From assembly GCF_003418935.1 (NCBI RefSeq), contig NZ_QVMT01000002.1:620001-684000 (forward strand): a stretch of 64,000 nucleotides of DNA, given 5' to 3'. Origin of the DNA: Emticicia sp. C21. Lineage in GTDB: Bacteria; Bacteroidota; Bacteroidia; Cytophagales; Spirosomataceae. Below, piece after piece: positions 51,774 through 60,707 of the stretch. The position numbers and the translations under genes were made by a program. The first letter of the stretch is position 1. Every line of letters starts with the position of its first letter. The notes beneath the pieces are model-generated. The model was not told where the DNA came from, searched no databases, and saw only the letters and a program-made list of their open reading frames with translations.

Positions 51774-53013
51774 TTCAGTTATAAGTATCGCCATACTAGC
51801 CTGGGTTTCTCTGGTGTTTCTCGTTATTTTCTCTCCCAACAGGTTAATAGATGCAGAGTCGATTTATTATGCAAATTTACAGTCAAAGTCCTCGCCATTT
51901 TCTATAGAATTCATCCGTGACTATCAGGGTACAGCAGGGATAATTACTACATGGTTTAATCTGCTGATAATGGATATTACCCAGGGAGACATTGTCAGAA
52001 TGAGAATTGCTAATCTTTTCTGGCTATTCCTCACGGCTTTGCTATTTAACGAGAGTCTTAAAGAAGAATCCCAAAATACAGATAAATTCTTAGGCTATAA
52101 CCTTGTATTAACTCCCTATGTTTTCCAAATGACTGCCAGGGTAATGGGAGATTACCCGACTTTCTTTTTTGGATTTGCCTTTTATATTTTAGTAAACAAG
52201 CTTGAAAAAGAAGATCGGGAGTGGTACTGGTATCTGATAACGGGTCTGTGTGGTTCGCTTGCCATTGCAGGCAAACAAACCTTTATTTTCTTATTAATTT
52301 TTCCGGTATATTATATTGCAACCATTAAAGATAATTACTGGAAAAAGGCCATATTATTGATAAGCTCCTGTGCCTTGCCAGCTTACTTCTATTGGATCTG
52401 GGGTGGATTTGTACCTAAAAGTTCTTCATACCACCATGTTAAGCTTGTAAATGTAGATTTTATCTATGTGTTTGTCTTCTTATTTGCCTTGTCATTGATG
52501 TTCTTTTTCGCTTATATAAAAGAGTTTATTGTTAAAAATCTAAGAATGCAATTACTCATTGCTATTGTTGTTCATCTACTTTTTGGTTTAGTCGTACCTT
52601 TTCCATTTCTTAGGTCTTACTCAGTACAACTCTCCGGGTTTTCGTTTATGATCATTATCAAATATGCGTGGAGCATTGCTATGGTATTATCTGCTCTTGC
52701 AGGAGTAACTTTCTTTTTTAGGTGTTGCATTGAGATTTTATCGGATAGAAAAAACATTCCTCTGATTCTATTCGTATGTTTATGTCTTTTAGCTGCGTCA
52801 AGAGTTCCTTACTTTCATGGAAGATATTTAGCCTTGATCATGCCCTTTATCCTTATGATATTTTTTAAGGCGAAACAAGCACTTATTACGCCATTGACAG
52901 CATTGGCCGGCTACTTTTTTAATCTGGTTACACTACTTATATTGTATCATGCGGTTCTCATTACCGATACTATCCGATTAATAATGAAAACTATGGGTAT
53001 AGAAAAGATATAA
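51757..53013 (+). CDS. Multi-pass membrane glycosyltransferase (GT-C-like)
   Basis: 418 residues, about ten to eleven membrane helices. After helix 1 there is a loop containing DAESIYYANLQSKSSPFSIEFIRDY, in the position of the acidic catalytic loop of GT-C enzymes (the DAE motif). The third region RMRIANLFWLFLTALLF is typical. Such enzymes use lipid-linked sugars, likely the product of the adjacent GT2. It overlaps the GT2 gene by 17 bases. Acceptor unknown. Confidence 0.7.
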   Translation: MIQKNNSVISIAILAWVSLVFLVIFSPNRLIDAESIYYANLQSKSSPFSIEFIRDYQGTAGIITTWFNLLIMDITQGDIVRMRIANLFWLFLTALLFNESLKEESQNTDKFLGYNLVLTPYVFQMTARVMGDYPTFFFGFAFYILVNKLEKEDREWYWYLITGLCGSLAIAGKQTFIFLLIFPVYYIATIKDNYWKKAILLISSCALPAYFYWIWGGFVPKSSSYHHVKLVNVDFIYVFVFLFALSLMFFFAYIKEFIVKNLRMQLLIAIVVHLLFGLVVPFPFLRSYSVQLSGFSFMIIIKYAWSIAMVLSALAGVTFFFRCCIEILSDRKNIPLILFVCLCLLAASRVPYFHGRYLALIMPFILMIFFKAKQALITPLTALAGYFFNLVTLLILYHAVLITDTIRLIMKTMGIEKI

Positions 53014-53144
53014 TAGATTGATTGCCTGAACATTACAATTCGCATCTTTATTATGCAGAAAAATACATCTGCTACGATTTTTTTTACTAACCCATACAAC
53101 TTTTTGTACCTTTTCTGCATTTAGTCTAAAAGCCCCGTTTAAAC

Positions 53145-53699
53145 TTGGTTCTAACCTCTACAATCGAACGTCTGCGACACAAAGACGCTGCTGCTCAGAA
53201 AGAAATTTTTGAGCAATATGGTAGCTTTTTGTATCGTATAGCATACCGGTATGTGCGAGAACGTATGTTGGCCGAGGATTTGATGGTGGAGTCTTTTTTG
53301 AAGATTTTTGAGGGGATTGTCAATTTCAGATTTGATAATTTAAGATCCTTTGAAGCCTGGATGAAGAAAATTGTAGTAAATGAAGCGTTGATGCTGTTGC
53401 GCAGACAAGCCAGTTTTCATCTGATGCCTGAGAGTGAAGCAATCGAAATACCGATTGATGACAATGTTTTAGATAAGATTTCGACCGAGGAGATTTATCG
53501 GCTGATAGCCGAGTTGCCTGATGGTTACCGTACAGTTTTTAACCTATACGCCATAGAAGGCTACACGCATAAGGAAATTGCTGAACAACTGCATATCAGT
53601 GAGGGTACCTCAAAGTCGCAGTTGAATCATGCCCGAAAATTATTACAAAAGAAAATATTAATGACCGACAAAAGTCATGCAAGCAGAGGAATTCTATAA
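53145..53699 (+). CDS. ECF-type RNA polymerase sigma factor
   Basis: 184 residues, sigma-70 regions 2 and 4: FEQYGSFLYRIAYRYVRERMLAEDLMVESFLKIF (region 2), and LPDGYRTVFNLYAIEGYTHKEIAEQLHISEGTSKSQLNHARKLLQKKI (region 4). Only a TTG start at 53145 gives the full domain; the same frame has a stop at 53127-53129, so the start lies between. The rare TTG may lower the level. It overlaps the next gene by 23 bases. Likely controls the barrel protein or itself. Confidence 0.9.
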   Translation: MVLTSTIERLRHKDAAAQKEIFEQYGSFLYRIAYRYVRERMLAEDLMVESFLKIFEGIVNFRFDNLRSFEAWMKKIVVNEALMLLRRQASFHLMPESEAIEIPIDDNVLDKISTEEIYRLIAELPDGYRTVFNLYAIEGYTHKEIAEQLHISEGTSKSQLNHARKLLQKKILMTDKSHASRGIL

Positions 53700-54468
53700 T
53701 AAAATCAGAGAAAATCTCGACAATTCTGACTTTACTCCTGATTGGAATAAAAGTGAGGTTTGGCAACGTATTGAGCAGAAAGATGAAAAGAAAAAGTTAT
53801 CTTTCTGGTGGGGAGCAGTGGCTGCGAGCATTGTTCTGGTAAGTTTATTTGGTGGGTATCTCTTACTTGAAGATAGAAATACTATTACCAGTAACCCTAA
53901 TGTGAAAAATCAAGATGCTACTAAGTCTGCACGACCGGTTTTACCTGAAACGACTACTGCTACACCTTTAGCTGAAACACCTGAAAACATTACCACTACC
54001 TCATCAAATCGTCCGGTTCAAAAAAGAGTTATTCGACCTGTATATGAGGTTGAGCCGCAACAAATTGCTGAGAACGAAGTACCTAATGAAGAGTTTGATA
54101 ATATGGTGACCACAGAGGGTGGTGAGCAGGAATTTAGTTATGACAATGTAACTTCAAGAAATGAGCCTGCTTTTGTACGTCCGGTTATTTTTGATGCACC
54201 TATTATTTTTAGGCCTAATAAAGTGGCAGATAAACCTGCTACTGCTCCTGTTAAACGTGAACGTGTAGCTATTCTGGAGATTCCGGAAGATCATGAAGAT
54301 TATGTGATAGCTCCGAAAGAAAAGAAGAAAAAACGCCATGAACGTTTAGCTAAGCAAGTAGAGAAAACCCCTGAGGCTACAGACCCTGATAAGCCTAATA
54401 AAATATGGGCATTTGTGAAGCAAAGTTTTAAAAACGAAACAATGCCTGCCGATTCTACAATTAAGTAA
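53677..54468 (+). CDS. Putative membrane anti-sigma factor
   Basis: 263 residues. Cytoplasmic N-terminal 40 residues (EFYNKIRENLDNSDFTPDWNKSEVWQRIEQK), the type of sigma-binding segment seen in Bacteroidota. One membrane helix at about 42-64, then a long low-complexity, Pro/Thr/Glu-rich extracytoplasmic part. The overlap with the sigma gene and single-span topology suggest an anti-sigma factor, which is inference; there is no zinc-binding anti-sigma motif. Confidence 0.65.
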   Translation: MQAEEFYNKIRENLDNSDFTPDWNKSEVWQRIEQKDEKKKLSFWWGAVAASIVLVSLFGGYLLLEDRNTITSNPNVKNQDATKSARPVLPETTTATPLAETPENITTTSSNRPVQKRVIRPVYEVEPQQIAENEVPNEEFDNMVTTEGGEQEFSYDNVTSRNEPAFVRPVIFDAPIIFRPNKVADKPATAPVKRERVAILEIPEDHEDYVIAPKEKKKKRHERLAKQVEKTPEATDPDKPNKIWAFVKQSFKNETMPADSTIK

Positions 54469-54569
54469 AAACTTTGTGTATTGATTGTAAATATATCTGC
54501 GAAACTAATCTGTGTTTGCGTAGTTATATGCCTATGAACGTATTTTTAAGAATGCTGACTGGTTTCCAC

Positions 54570-55649
54570 ATGAAAAAGATTCTTTTGTTGCTGCTCTTTG
54601 CCATAAGTGCCGATACTTATGCTTCAATGTATATCGACAAAACCGACATGGATTCGATCGTCGTGAACATTGGCAAACGAAAAAGAATTGTTTTGTGGGG
54701 CGAAAGCAAAGAAGACCTGAAAGCCTTAGAAAAATACGATTTGAATAGAATCGTCAGACAAATGAATCAGGATCTGGAGGAAATGCCATCTAATGTGAGA
54801 AGAAGCATCAGGCAGGACTACGAAGGGAATAATTATACGAAAGAGGCCACCCGCCAACGTGAACTGGAGGGACTTACCCCGTGGCAAAGGCTCACACGTA
54901 ATACTTATCTTAACTTTTCATTGGGTTTTACTTCGGTTAAATATCTGCAGAGAGGGAGTTCGGCTTTTAAAAACAGTGATGCACTTTTCAGATACAAAAC
55001 CATAGCTTCACCTAATTTAACTATTGGCCTTACCCGGCAGGAAAGTTTCATCCGCACAGGCCGGAAAGAAGTGATATTGCGTTATGGAATTGACATTAGT
55101 TGGTATTATCTGAGCAGTGTAAGTACCAAAACAACTTCTTATCTGCTACGGGTAAATAATACCAATACCAGCGTATATGATACAGTAGCTATTTATCGGC
55201 CGGCAGCTAATGGCAATTATTATACTGTTGAAAATTATGTGAGTTCAGATAATATCAAGCGAAACCCAGAAAATACCTATAATCAATCATTATTCTACGC
55301 CGATTTTAAGATTAATCCAACCATTAATTTTTATGGGTCAGATAACCAGAAAACATTTCATTTTGGGTTCGGTGCCTATCTAGGTCGTTTGATAGGTGGG
55401 AGCCAGATTCTTTCAGAAATTAAAGCAATCAATCAAAGGGATACTAAGATACCAATCAGGAGTAGTGATAATCCTTATCGATATGGACTACTGTTAAATG
55501 TGGGTTATAAGGCATTCAGTTTGTTTCTGGAGGGCGATGTGAACAATTTCTTCCAACGTCGTGATTCCCGCAACGGATTCCTTCCTTACGAAGCATCAGA
55601 TAGGTGGTCGCAGAATCTGACGACATTCGGTATCAGAATAGGCCGATAA
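54570..55649 (+). CDS. Outer-membrane beta-barrel protein
   Basis: 359 residues from the ATG at 54570 (an in-frame GTG at 54474 adds 32 non-signal-like residues). A signal peptide ends near TYA. The first third is charged, with NRIVRQMNQDLEEMPSNVRRSIRQDYEG. The rest has alternating strands (FSLGFTSVKYLQRG, KIAS..LTIGLTR, FHFGFGAYLGRLIGGS, LLLNVGYKAFSLFLEGDVNNFF) and ends in FGIRIGR, typical of an outer-membrane barrel. Probable effector or target of the sigma/anti-sigma pair. Convergent with PDH E1-beta. Confidence 0.7.
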   Translation: MKKILLLLLFAISADTYASMYIDKTDMDSIVVNIGKRKRIVLWGESKEDLKALEKYDLNRIVRQMNQDLEEMPSNVRRSIRQDYEGNNYTKEATRQRELEGLTPWQRLTRNTYLNFSLGFTSVKYLQRGSSAFKNSDALFRYKTIASPNLTIGLTRQESFIRTGRKEVILRYGIDISWYYLSSVSTKTTSYLLRVNNTNTSVYDTVAIYRPAANGNYYTVENYVSSDNIKRNPENTYNQSLFYADFKINPTINFYGSDNQKTFHFGFGAYLGRLIGGSQILSEIKAINQRDTKIPIRSSDNPYRYGLLLNVGYKAFSLFLEGDVNNFFQRRDSRNGFLPYEASDRWSQNLTTFGIRIGR

Positions 55650-55650
55650 C

Positions 55651-55680
55651 AATAATCCCCGAATCGCTCCGGGGATTATT
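55651..55680. terminator. Bidirectional terminator
   Basis: AATAATCCCC at 55651-55660 is perfectly complementary to GGGGATTATT at 55671-55680, loop of 10 bases. AT-rich flanks suit both converging transcripts. Confidence 0.82.
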
Positions 55681-55704
55681 TAGTTCTGGTAAAGATTTTC
55701 TATC

Positions 55705-56688
55705 TTATTTTTTGTACAATACGCTTTTTACTGCATCAATGGTACGCTTTACGTTTGGTAAAGTCGCTTCAATCAATGTTGGGGCATAGTGTAAAGGTAT
55801 ATCCATATTATTGACACGAATAACCGGAGCATCCAGATAATCGAAAGCGTAGCGTTGTAAGTGGTAAGTGATTTCAGAAGAAATCGCTGCCAACGGCCAT
55901 GCTTCTTCTACTACCACACAACGGTTGGTTTTCTTTACAGAGTTAATGACAGTAGCGTAGTCAATAGGTCTTACGGTTCGCAAGTCAATCAATTCAGCTT
56001 TAATACCCTCCTTCTCTAATTCTGCAATGGCAGGTAATACCACTCTTGGAATCATTTTACCGAATGAAACGATGGTTACATCAGAACCCTCTTTCATTAC
56101 ATTGGCCTGACCCAATGGAATTAAATATTCTTCTTCCGGAACGCCACCTTTATCACCATACATTACCTCTGATTCCATGAAGATAACCGGGTCATTGTCT
56201 CTGATTGAAGATTTCAATAAACCTTTGGCATCATAAGGGCTATGTGGCACTACTACTTTCAAACCTGGAGTGTTAGCAAACCAGTTTTCAAAGTTTTGAG
56301 AGTGTTGCGCACCTAATTGTCCGGCATTACCGGTTGGCCCACGGAATACAATCGGACAAGTATATTGACCGGCTGACATGGCCATCATTTTTGCGGCAGA
56401 GTTAATAATCTGGTCGATGGCTACTAACGAGAAGTTAAAAGTCATGAACTCGATAATCGGGCGTAAGCCATTGGCTGCTGCACCTACACCTATACCTGCA
56501 AAACCAAGCTCGGCGATAGGAGTATCAATGACACGTTTAGGGCCAAACTCATCAAGCATTCCTTGGCTCACTTTATAGGCACCGTTGTATTCGGCTACTT
56601 CTTCACCCATCAGAAAAACGTTTTCGTCACGTCTCATCTCTTCTGAAAGGGCTTCGCGCAGGGCTTCTCTAAATTGTATCTCTCTCAT
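55705..56688 (-). CDS. pdhB: Pyruvate dehydrogenase E1 component, beta subunit
   Basis: 327 residues from the ATG at 56688; a longer frame to 56787 adds residues outside the domain. Part of the alpha2beta2 E1 that decarboxylates pyruvate with thiamine diphosphate. Starts MREIQFREALREALSEEMRRDENVFLMGEEVAEYNGAYKVSQG, with Glu in the MGEEV motif that activates ThDP. Transketolase pyrimidine-binding block IEFMTFNFSLVAIDQIINSAAKMMAMSAGQ, and the C-terminal block VVEEAWPLAAISSEITYHLQRYAFDYLDAPVIRV. The alpha subunit is not adjacent. Same-strand neighbours are absent, so it is a lone gene. Confidence 0.94.
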   Translation of the reverse strand: MREIQFREALREALSEEMRRDENVFLMGEEVAEYNGAYKVSQGMLDEFGPKRVIDTPIAELGFAGIGVGAAANGLRPIIEFMTFNFSLVAIDQIINSAAKMMAMSAGQYTCPIVFRGPTGNAGQLGAQHSQNFENWFANTPGLKVVVPHSPYDAKGLLKSSIRDNDPVIFMESEVMYGDKGGVPEEEYLIPLGQANVMKEGSDVTIVSFGKMIPRVVLPAIAELEKEGIKAELIDLRTVRPIDYATVINSVKKTNRCVVVEEAWPLAAISSEITYHLQRYAFDYLDAPVIRVNNMDIPLHYAPTLIEATLPNVKRTIDAVKSVLYKK

Positions 56689-56844
56689 GTATTTTGGCTT
56701 AGAATAAAAGCTAATTTTTTGGGTAAAATTAGGTAATTCCGATGGAATTCTCAAATTTGCAGGAATATACATCGATGAAAATTTCATTAATCTTCTCTGA
56801 TTTTGTCTCAGAGCAACTTTGAATCACCCTACACTTCATACACT

Positions 56845-58128
56845 ATGCAAAAACTAAAGGCCTATTTAGCCACTCATTCATGGGCATTTATACTTTTTAC
56901 CTCGCTTGCTGCTTTTTTTACCTACCTCCTTTTTTACCCATTCAGACGTGCCTATACCGCCGCTACTTATGACGAACTCTTTTTCTTTGGGGTTAATTAT
57001 AAAATACTCATTATCACTGCACAGGTCTTAGGTTTTGCAGTTTCAAAGGGTTTGGGAATCAAATATGTCTCCGAAATGCAACCTGCTAATCGGGCAAGAA
57101 ACCTGATTGTGATTATTCTTTTATCATGGCTATGCTATCTGTTTTTTGCACTAGTGCCTGCCCCTTATAACCTCTTTTTCATATTTCTGGCAAGTTTACC
57201 ATTAGGTATGGTCTATGGCATTATGCTTGGATTCCTGGAGGGTAGGAGAGTAACCGATTTATTAGTGGCTGTATTAACGGCGTCTTTTATTATGGGCTCT
57301 GGCTTTGCCAAGAGTATTGGTAAATGGGTAATGACAACGCTGGAAGTCAGTGAATTCTGGATGCCTTTTGTAGCTTGTGCCATTATGCTTGTCCCTTTTG
57401 GCTTTTGTGTGTGGCTAATGGCACAGATACCACCACCAAGCCCGGCAGATAAAGCTAGCCGTTCAGAAAGAAAGCCTATGCAAAAAGAAGATAGACGAGC
57501 CTTTATTAAAGAGTTTACAATGAGCCTTACCATTTTTGTTATTTCCTATATATTGCTGACAACTTTCCGCGAATTCAGAGATAATTTTGCTCCTGAAATA
57601 TGGAAGACCTTAGGCTATGGAAATAATTCAGCCATTTTTACTAAGACTGAGATACCTATTGCCATCACGGTTTTGTTGATTATGGCTGCCATGCGTTGGG
57701 TACAAAATAACTATAAGGCTTTTGTGATTATCGAATGTCTGATGCTTTTAGGTGGGGCTTTAATTGGTATTAGCACTTTGCTTTATCAGCAAGAAGTGTT
57801 ATCTCCGGTTAGCTGGCTGACGCTCTTGGGTTTAGGATTATATATGGCTTATGCCATGTGCAACAGTCTTTATTTTGAACGGATGATTGCCGCCTTTAAA
57901 CAATCGGGTACTGTTGGTTTTATGATTACCTTTGCCGATTATTATGCTTATCTGGGAAGTATTCTGGTACTTTTTTACAAAAACTTCTTTCAGAAAACTA
58001 TCAATTATCATGAGTTTTTCATCTATCTATCTTATGCTGTCTCAGTTGTGTACATACTTTTGATTTTGCTTTCTATGTGGAATTTAAAAGTGTATCACGA
58101 TTTTTTAAATCGTAAAAAAGAAAACTAA
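56845..58128 (+). CDS. DUF5690 membrane protein
   Basis: 427 residues from the ATG at 56845 (a TTG at 56803 gives 14 more). About ten to twelve membrane helices in an MFS-like arrangement, starting SWAFILFTSLAAFFTYLLFYPFRRAYTAATYD, the family's signature. Central loop with IPPPSPADKASRSERKPMQKEDRRAF. The last codons (after YHDFLNRKKEN) are made of a REP element, so the C-terminal tail may have been altered by insertion of the next gene. Substrate unknown. Confidence 0.85.
   Translation: MQKLKAYLATHSWAFILFTSLAAFFTYLLFYPFRRAYTAATYDELFFFGVNYKILIITAQVLGFAVSKGLGIKYVSEMQPANRARNLIVIILLSWLCYLFFALVPAPYNLFFIFLASLPLGMVYGIMLGFLEGRRVTDLLVAVLTASFIMGSGFAKSIGKWVMTTLEVSEFWMPFVACAIMLVPFGFCVWLMAQIPPPSPADKASRSERKPMQKEDRRAFIKEFTMSLTIFVISYILLTTFREFRDNFAPEIWKTLGYGNNSAIFTKTEIPIAITVLLIMAAMRWVQNNYKAFVIIECLMLLGGALIGISTLLYQQEVLSPVSWLTLLGLGLYMAYAMCNSLYFERMIAAFKQSGTVGFMITFADYYAYLGSILVLFYKNFFQKTINYHEFFIYLSYAVSVVYILLILLSMWNLKVYHDFLNRKKEN
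58091..58113 (+). repeat. REP element, inside the DUF5690 C-terminus
   Basis: A 23-base unit starting TGTATCACGATT and ending AAATCGT, differing by one base from the three copies downstream. It contains the hairpin ACGATTT/AAATCGT. It encodes VYHDFLNR at the end of DUF5690. It flanks the RAYT gene on the left. Confidence 0.85.
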
Positions 58129-58129
58129 G

Positions 58130-58768
58130 ATGTACAAAATCAAGGAAGAATATCGAAGATATTTGCCTCACTTTCAGCCAACGAATGAACTGGCTTATTT
58201 TGTTACAACTCGATTAGCAGGTAGTCTCCCAAAAATAATAATTGAAGAAATTCATCAAGAGCATGAAAAAGCAATTGCAAGTATAAATTCTCTGAAATTA
58301 CCAAATGAAAAGAAAGCACTACTAGCAGATGAGCAAAACAGAAGATATTTCGGGAAATTTGATCAATTGCTTGATGCTCAGAATACAGGCTCTCACTGGT
58401 TTAGAACTTCTGCTATTGCTCAGTTGGCCTACGATAGCTTTTTATATTTTCATGAAAAACGTTATGAAATGATATGCTTCACTATTATGTCAAATCATGT
58501 ACATTTATTATTTTGGTTGAATCAAGACAAAGCTTTGTATGGAGTTATGCACTCGTTAAAAAGGTATATTGCTAATAAAGCTAATCAATTATTAGATCGA
58601 GAAGGCGTATTCTGGGCACGTGAAAGTTATGACCGTGTAGTAAGAAATGATGAAGAATTAAAAAGAATTATGCATTATATTCTGATGAATCCTGTAAAGG
58701 CAGGAATAGTAAAAAATTGGGAAGAATATCCCTGGACTTTTGTTAACGATAAATACTTCCCTTTTTAA
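58130..58768 (+). CDS. RAYT transposase (REP-associated tyrosine transposase)
   Basis: 212 residues, the IS200-like Y1/HUH domain: FTIMSNHVHLLFW with the HUH pair H123 and H125. A tyrosine in FWARESYDRVVR (Y167) lies where RAYTs carry the conserved ESYD block. The last segment HYILMNPVKAGIVKNWEEYPWTF is typical of the family. It is flanked by REP elements on both sides. RAYTs act on REP hairpins rather than mobilising themselves as IS elements. Start ATG is 1 base after the DUF5690 stop. Confidence 0.92.
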   Translation: MYKIKEEYRRYLPHFQPTNELAYFVTTRLAGSLPKIIIEEIHQEHEKAIASINSLKLPNEKKALLADEQNRRYFGKFDQLLDAQNTGSHWFRTSAIAQLAYDSFLYFHEKRYEMICFTIMSNHVHLLFWLNQDKALYGVMHSLKRYIANKANQLLDREGVFWARESYDRVVRNDEELKRIMHYILMNPVKAGIVKNWEEYPWTFVNDKYFPF

Positions 58769-58770
58769 TT

Positions 58771-58825
58771 TGTATCACGATTTTTCAAATCGTTTGTTTT
58801 ATACGATTTGAAAAATCGTGATACA
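58771..58825. repeat. Inverted pair of REP elements (BIME-like)
   Basis: Copies at 58771-58793 and 58803-58825 are exact reverse complements over 23 bases, separated by 9 bases. Each contains the ACGATTT/AAATCGT hairpin with a TGTATC tail on one side. Together they form a long hairpin right after the RAYT stop codon. Confidence 0.92.
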
Positions 58826-58856
58826 TAAAATTGTTTCTTTTATCAGTTACTTTCAC

Positions 58857-58879
58857 ACGATTTGAAAAATCGTGATACA
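58857..58879 (-). repeat. Third downstream REP, abutting the next start codon
   Basis: Same orientation and sequence as the second copy at 58803-58825, 31 bases after it. It ends 2 bases before the ATG at 58882, so it occupies the place where a ribosome-binding site would normally be. Confidence 0.9.
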
Positions 58880-58881
58880 AT

Positions 58882-59571
58882 ATGAACATTTTCTTAATAC
58901 CCACTATACTAGCCCCTGACACACAAAACAGTGTATTAGCTCCTCAGATTATCGAAGTAGTAACACACCTGAATACCTTTTTTGTAGAAGACCTGCGTAC
59001 TGCCAGACGATTTATCAGTAGCCTGAAATTGGGTAAAGTAATAGATGAACTGACTTTCTTTGAATTAAATAAAGACACACCGCAGGAGCAAACCTTGGCA
59101 CAATTGAAGAAACTAAAAGGTGATGCTGGGATTATCAGTGAGGCAGGTTGCCCGGGTATTGCTGACCCCGGTGCAGTAGCTATTGGGTTTGCACATCAGT
59201 TGGGTTATAGAGTACGACCTTTAGTTGGGCCCAGTTCTATTTTATTAGCCTTAATGGGGTCTGGTTTTAATGGACAGAGTTTTACTTTTCATGGCTATTT
59301 GCCTATTGATAAACCTGCAAAAATCAAAGCCATTAAAAATCTGGAACAAACAGCCAAAACCAAGCAGCAGACACAGATTTTTATGGAAACTCCTTACCGC
59401 AACAATCAATTGTTGGAGGATGCACTACAAAATCTACACCCTGAAACTTTGCTATGTATAGCTGCCAATATCACAGCTGAAGACGAATTAATTAGAACAT
59501 TGCCTGTTAGGGAATGGAAGAAACAAAAGCCTGATTTGCACAAAAAGCCTACTATATTTTTGCTACTCTAA
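58882..59571 (+). CDS. RsmI-like SAM-dependent methyltransferase
   Basis: 229 residues, short form of the tetrapyrrole-methylase fold family. FFVEDLRTARRFI (33-45) and GDAGIISEAGCPGIADPGAVAIGFAHQLGYRVRPLVGPSSILLALMGSGFNGQSFTFHGYLP are the diagnostic RsmI blocks (2'-O-methylation of 16S rRNA C1402). The family's usual length is about 280; the C-terminal domain is reduced. The first residues have been placed directly behind a REP copy. It overlaps the ABC gene by 9 bases at the 3' end. Confidence 0.85.
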   Translation: MNIFLIPTILAPDTQNSVLAPQIIEVVTHLNTFFVEDLRTARRFISSLKLGKVIDELTFFELNKDTPQEQTLAQLKKLKGDAGIISEAGCPGIADPGAVAIGFAHQLGYRVRPLVGPSSILLALMGSGFNGQSFTFHGYLPIDKPAKIKAIKNLEQTAKTKQQTQIFMETPYRNNQLLEDALQNLHPETLLCIAANITAEDELIRTLPVREWKKQKPDLHKKPTIFLLL

Positions 59572-60222
59572 TAGATACCCATATCTTACCAAATCATCAT
59601 GTGTATGTATTTTAAATGTTTTACCCTCTCTGATTAAATACAAATCTTCACTTATTTCCATGATGTGCTTGTAGAGATGGTCGGTAATGATAATGCCCTT
59701 TTTATATTTCTCTCTGTTGATTATTTCTTTTAATTGCTCTACATGCAAGGGCATAATATGTGAGAATGGCTCATCTAATATAATAAATTTAACATCTGAA
59801 AGTAGTACAACGACTGCTTCAAACAAACGAATTTCTCCACCTGATAATGCCCCTAATTTTTGCTGTTTATACTTTTCAAAAATCGGAAACTCGTTGGTAA
59901 TAACATGGAATGGAACCTGAAACAAATAGCATATTTGTTCAATGCTTAGTTGTTTTGGTATAAAGTTTTTTTGTGGTAAATACCTAATGGCATCGGGGAC
60001 CTTTAATAAAGATTCATGATACTGCTTATTGAGCCTCACAGATTGAAAATTACCTTTTAATGAACCAAAAATGATACGCATCAGGCTACTTTTGCCAGAA
60101 CCATTTCTTCCTAGAAATCCTGTTACTTTACCTGTTTCAGCTCTTACATATACATCCGAAAGAATAGTACGGGCATTGTATTCGAGATAAACACTATCAG
60201 CTTCTAATATATCTTTTGTCAT
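59563..60222 (-). CDS. ABC transporter ATP-binding protein
   Basis: 219 residues. All ATPase motifs are intact: Walker A GRNGSGKS (38-45), Q-loop Gln83, signature LSGGE (125-129) and Walker B FIILDE (145-150) with catalytic Glu150, plus the H-loop His in ITDHLYKH. Overlaps its 99-residue membrane partner by 4 bases. The partner is much too small for a normal permease, so the transporter may use other subunits or be a short-type exporter. Confidence 0.9.
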   Translation of the reverse strand: MTKDILEADSVYLEYNARTILSDVYVRAETGKVTGFLGRNGSGKSSLMRIIFGSLKGNFQSVRLNKQYHESLLKVPDAIRYLPQKNFIPKQLSIEQICYLFQVPFHVITNEFPIFEKYKQQKLGALSGGEIRLFEAVVVLLSDVKFIILDEPFSHIMPLHVEQLKEIINREKYKKGIIITDHLYKHIMEISEDLYLIREGKTFKIHTHDDLVRYGYLLE

Positions 60223-60518
60223 AACAGGTCGATTAGTTTTAAGAGTATACCAAAGAGTGATAAGTCAAATCCGATTATTATCAGAATTAAGTGGTTTTGC
60301 TTGATGCCTAAATTCTCATAAAATGGAAATTCATCTATCCTATAAAAGAATTTCAGAAAAATAGTCGTTAAAACCAGAGTCATAGTTTTAGAAAAAATGA
60401 ACAGGGCTTTACCATCATTAAATTGATGATAAATGTATAAAAGCCCAAAACTTGCCAGTAGTGTAAACGGGCAAATACTTTTGTAATATACCCAAAGTGC
60501 TTGTAGTTTTATCCTCAT
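60219..60518 (-). CDS. Small three-helix membrane protein, ABC partner
   Basis: 99 residues with three hydrophobic segments: YYKSICPFTLLASFGLLYIYHQF, FSKTMTLVLTTIFLKFFYR, and LILIIIGFDLSLFGILLKLIDLL at the C-terminus. Basic start (MRIKLQALWV). Its 4-base overlap with the ABC ATPase gene implies coupled translation. Does not resemble a named family. 60519-60707 shows no gene. Confidence 0.6.
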   Translation of the reverse strand: MRIKLQALWVYYKSICPFTLLASFGLLYIYHQFNDGKALFIFSKTMTLVLTTIFLKFFYRIDEFPFYENLGIKQNHLILIIIGFDLSLFGILLKLIDLL

Positions 60519-60707
60519 TCTTATATGTCATAGGTACCCTTTTATTATAGCCTATCATTCATAATAAGCTCTTTGGAGTAATTGATGACATAAAAATCTC
60601 TTTTAATAGTTGATTATCAAAAAAAGGAGAGTCGATTTAATATATTTTAACAGAATGAGGAGTTTCAACTTTCTGTGAATGCTGAAGCAATATTATCAAT
60701 GAATGAT

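Noticed and set aside
58130-58880. Active insertion sequence with terminal repeats and target duplication
   Set aside because: The REP copies and single-domain Y1 protein fit a RAYT/REP arrangement. No IS-type ends or duplications are evident.
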